From positions 52,076-116,075 of the forward strand of contig NZ_JWLW01000013.1 in assembly GCF_000808575.1 (NCBI RefSeq): a stretch of 64,000 bases of DNA, read 5' to 3'. The position numbers and the translations under genes were made by a program. Under the pieces are notes generated by a model. It made no database searches. It was not told where the DNA came from and saw only the letters and a program-made list of their open reading frames with translations. Positions 63,957 to 64,000 of this stretch are shown here, in pieces (the first letter of the stretch is position 1; every line of letters starts with the position of its first letter). Source of the stretch: Alteromonas marina. GTDB taxonomy: Bacteria > Pseudomonadota > Gammaproteobacteria > Enterobacterales > Alteromonadaceae.

Positions 63957-64000
63957 TTTTCTAGTTTACGGAAACAAAAAAGGGCCCGAAGGCTAATGCC

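Overview
The window reads as chromosomal DNA of a marine gammaproteobacterium, most likely Alteromonas or a close relative. This rests on E. coli-like gene orders (gppA-rhlB / trxA-rho; yjeT-purA; purE-purK), about 44% G+C by eye, close Rho, TrxA, PurA and GlyA homologues, and a chromosomal integron of the kind known in Alteromonas. Genus placement is inference from gene content, not a database match.

Bases 1-47500 are core and shell chromosome. In order they hold: gppA (cut by the left edge), rhlB, trxA and rho; a secreted M20 peptidase and a hybrid histidine kinase; nhaA; purEK; tRNA-Thr(TGT); a PCu(A)C copper chaperone; dps; a PQQ-type sugar dehydrogenase; an S9 peptidase; a chaperedoxin (CnoX-like); yjeT-purA; an aldehyde dehydrogenase/VOC pair; a gamma-glutamyltransferase with an NhaC-type antiporter; a peptidoglycan-salvage neighbourhood (secreted NagZ-like GH3, MscS channel, NamZ lipoprotein, MurQ, alanine racemase); a Rho inhibitor (Rof-like); a porin with a solute-binding protein; an Nramp-like transporter; glyA with a divergent LysR regulator; a YjdM-type protein; and two GNAT acetyltransferases.

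Bases about 47500-62720 are a sedentary integron cassette array, and its IntI integrase lies at 62988-63956 on the + strand. The attI/cassette junction is at about 62716-62722. From there 24 recognisable attC sites of about 100-117 bp run leftward, and each closes one cassette. A 25th, terminal cassette (DUF1963) ends in a decayed site. Twenty cassettes carry genes on the - strand, in array orientation. Three carry toxin-antitoxin pairs on the + strand, and one has no convincing gene. There are five two-gene TA modules in all (two HigBA, one ParD-like/RelE, one ParDE, one StbDE/RelBE). Many remaining cassettes encode small membrane proteins of unknown role.

A 1578-bp IS110-family, IS1111-group insertion sequence (51302-52879) sits exactly inside the core of one attC. 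Removing it restores that core perfectly. Joining its two ends would create a TTGACA-N17-TACAAT promoter, and its 318-base non-coding right end is where an IS1111-group bridge RNA would be expected. In 13 of the 20 - strand gene cassettes the stop codon TAA is supplied by the attC core itself.
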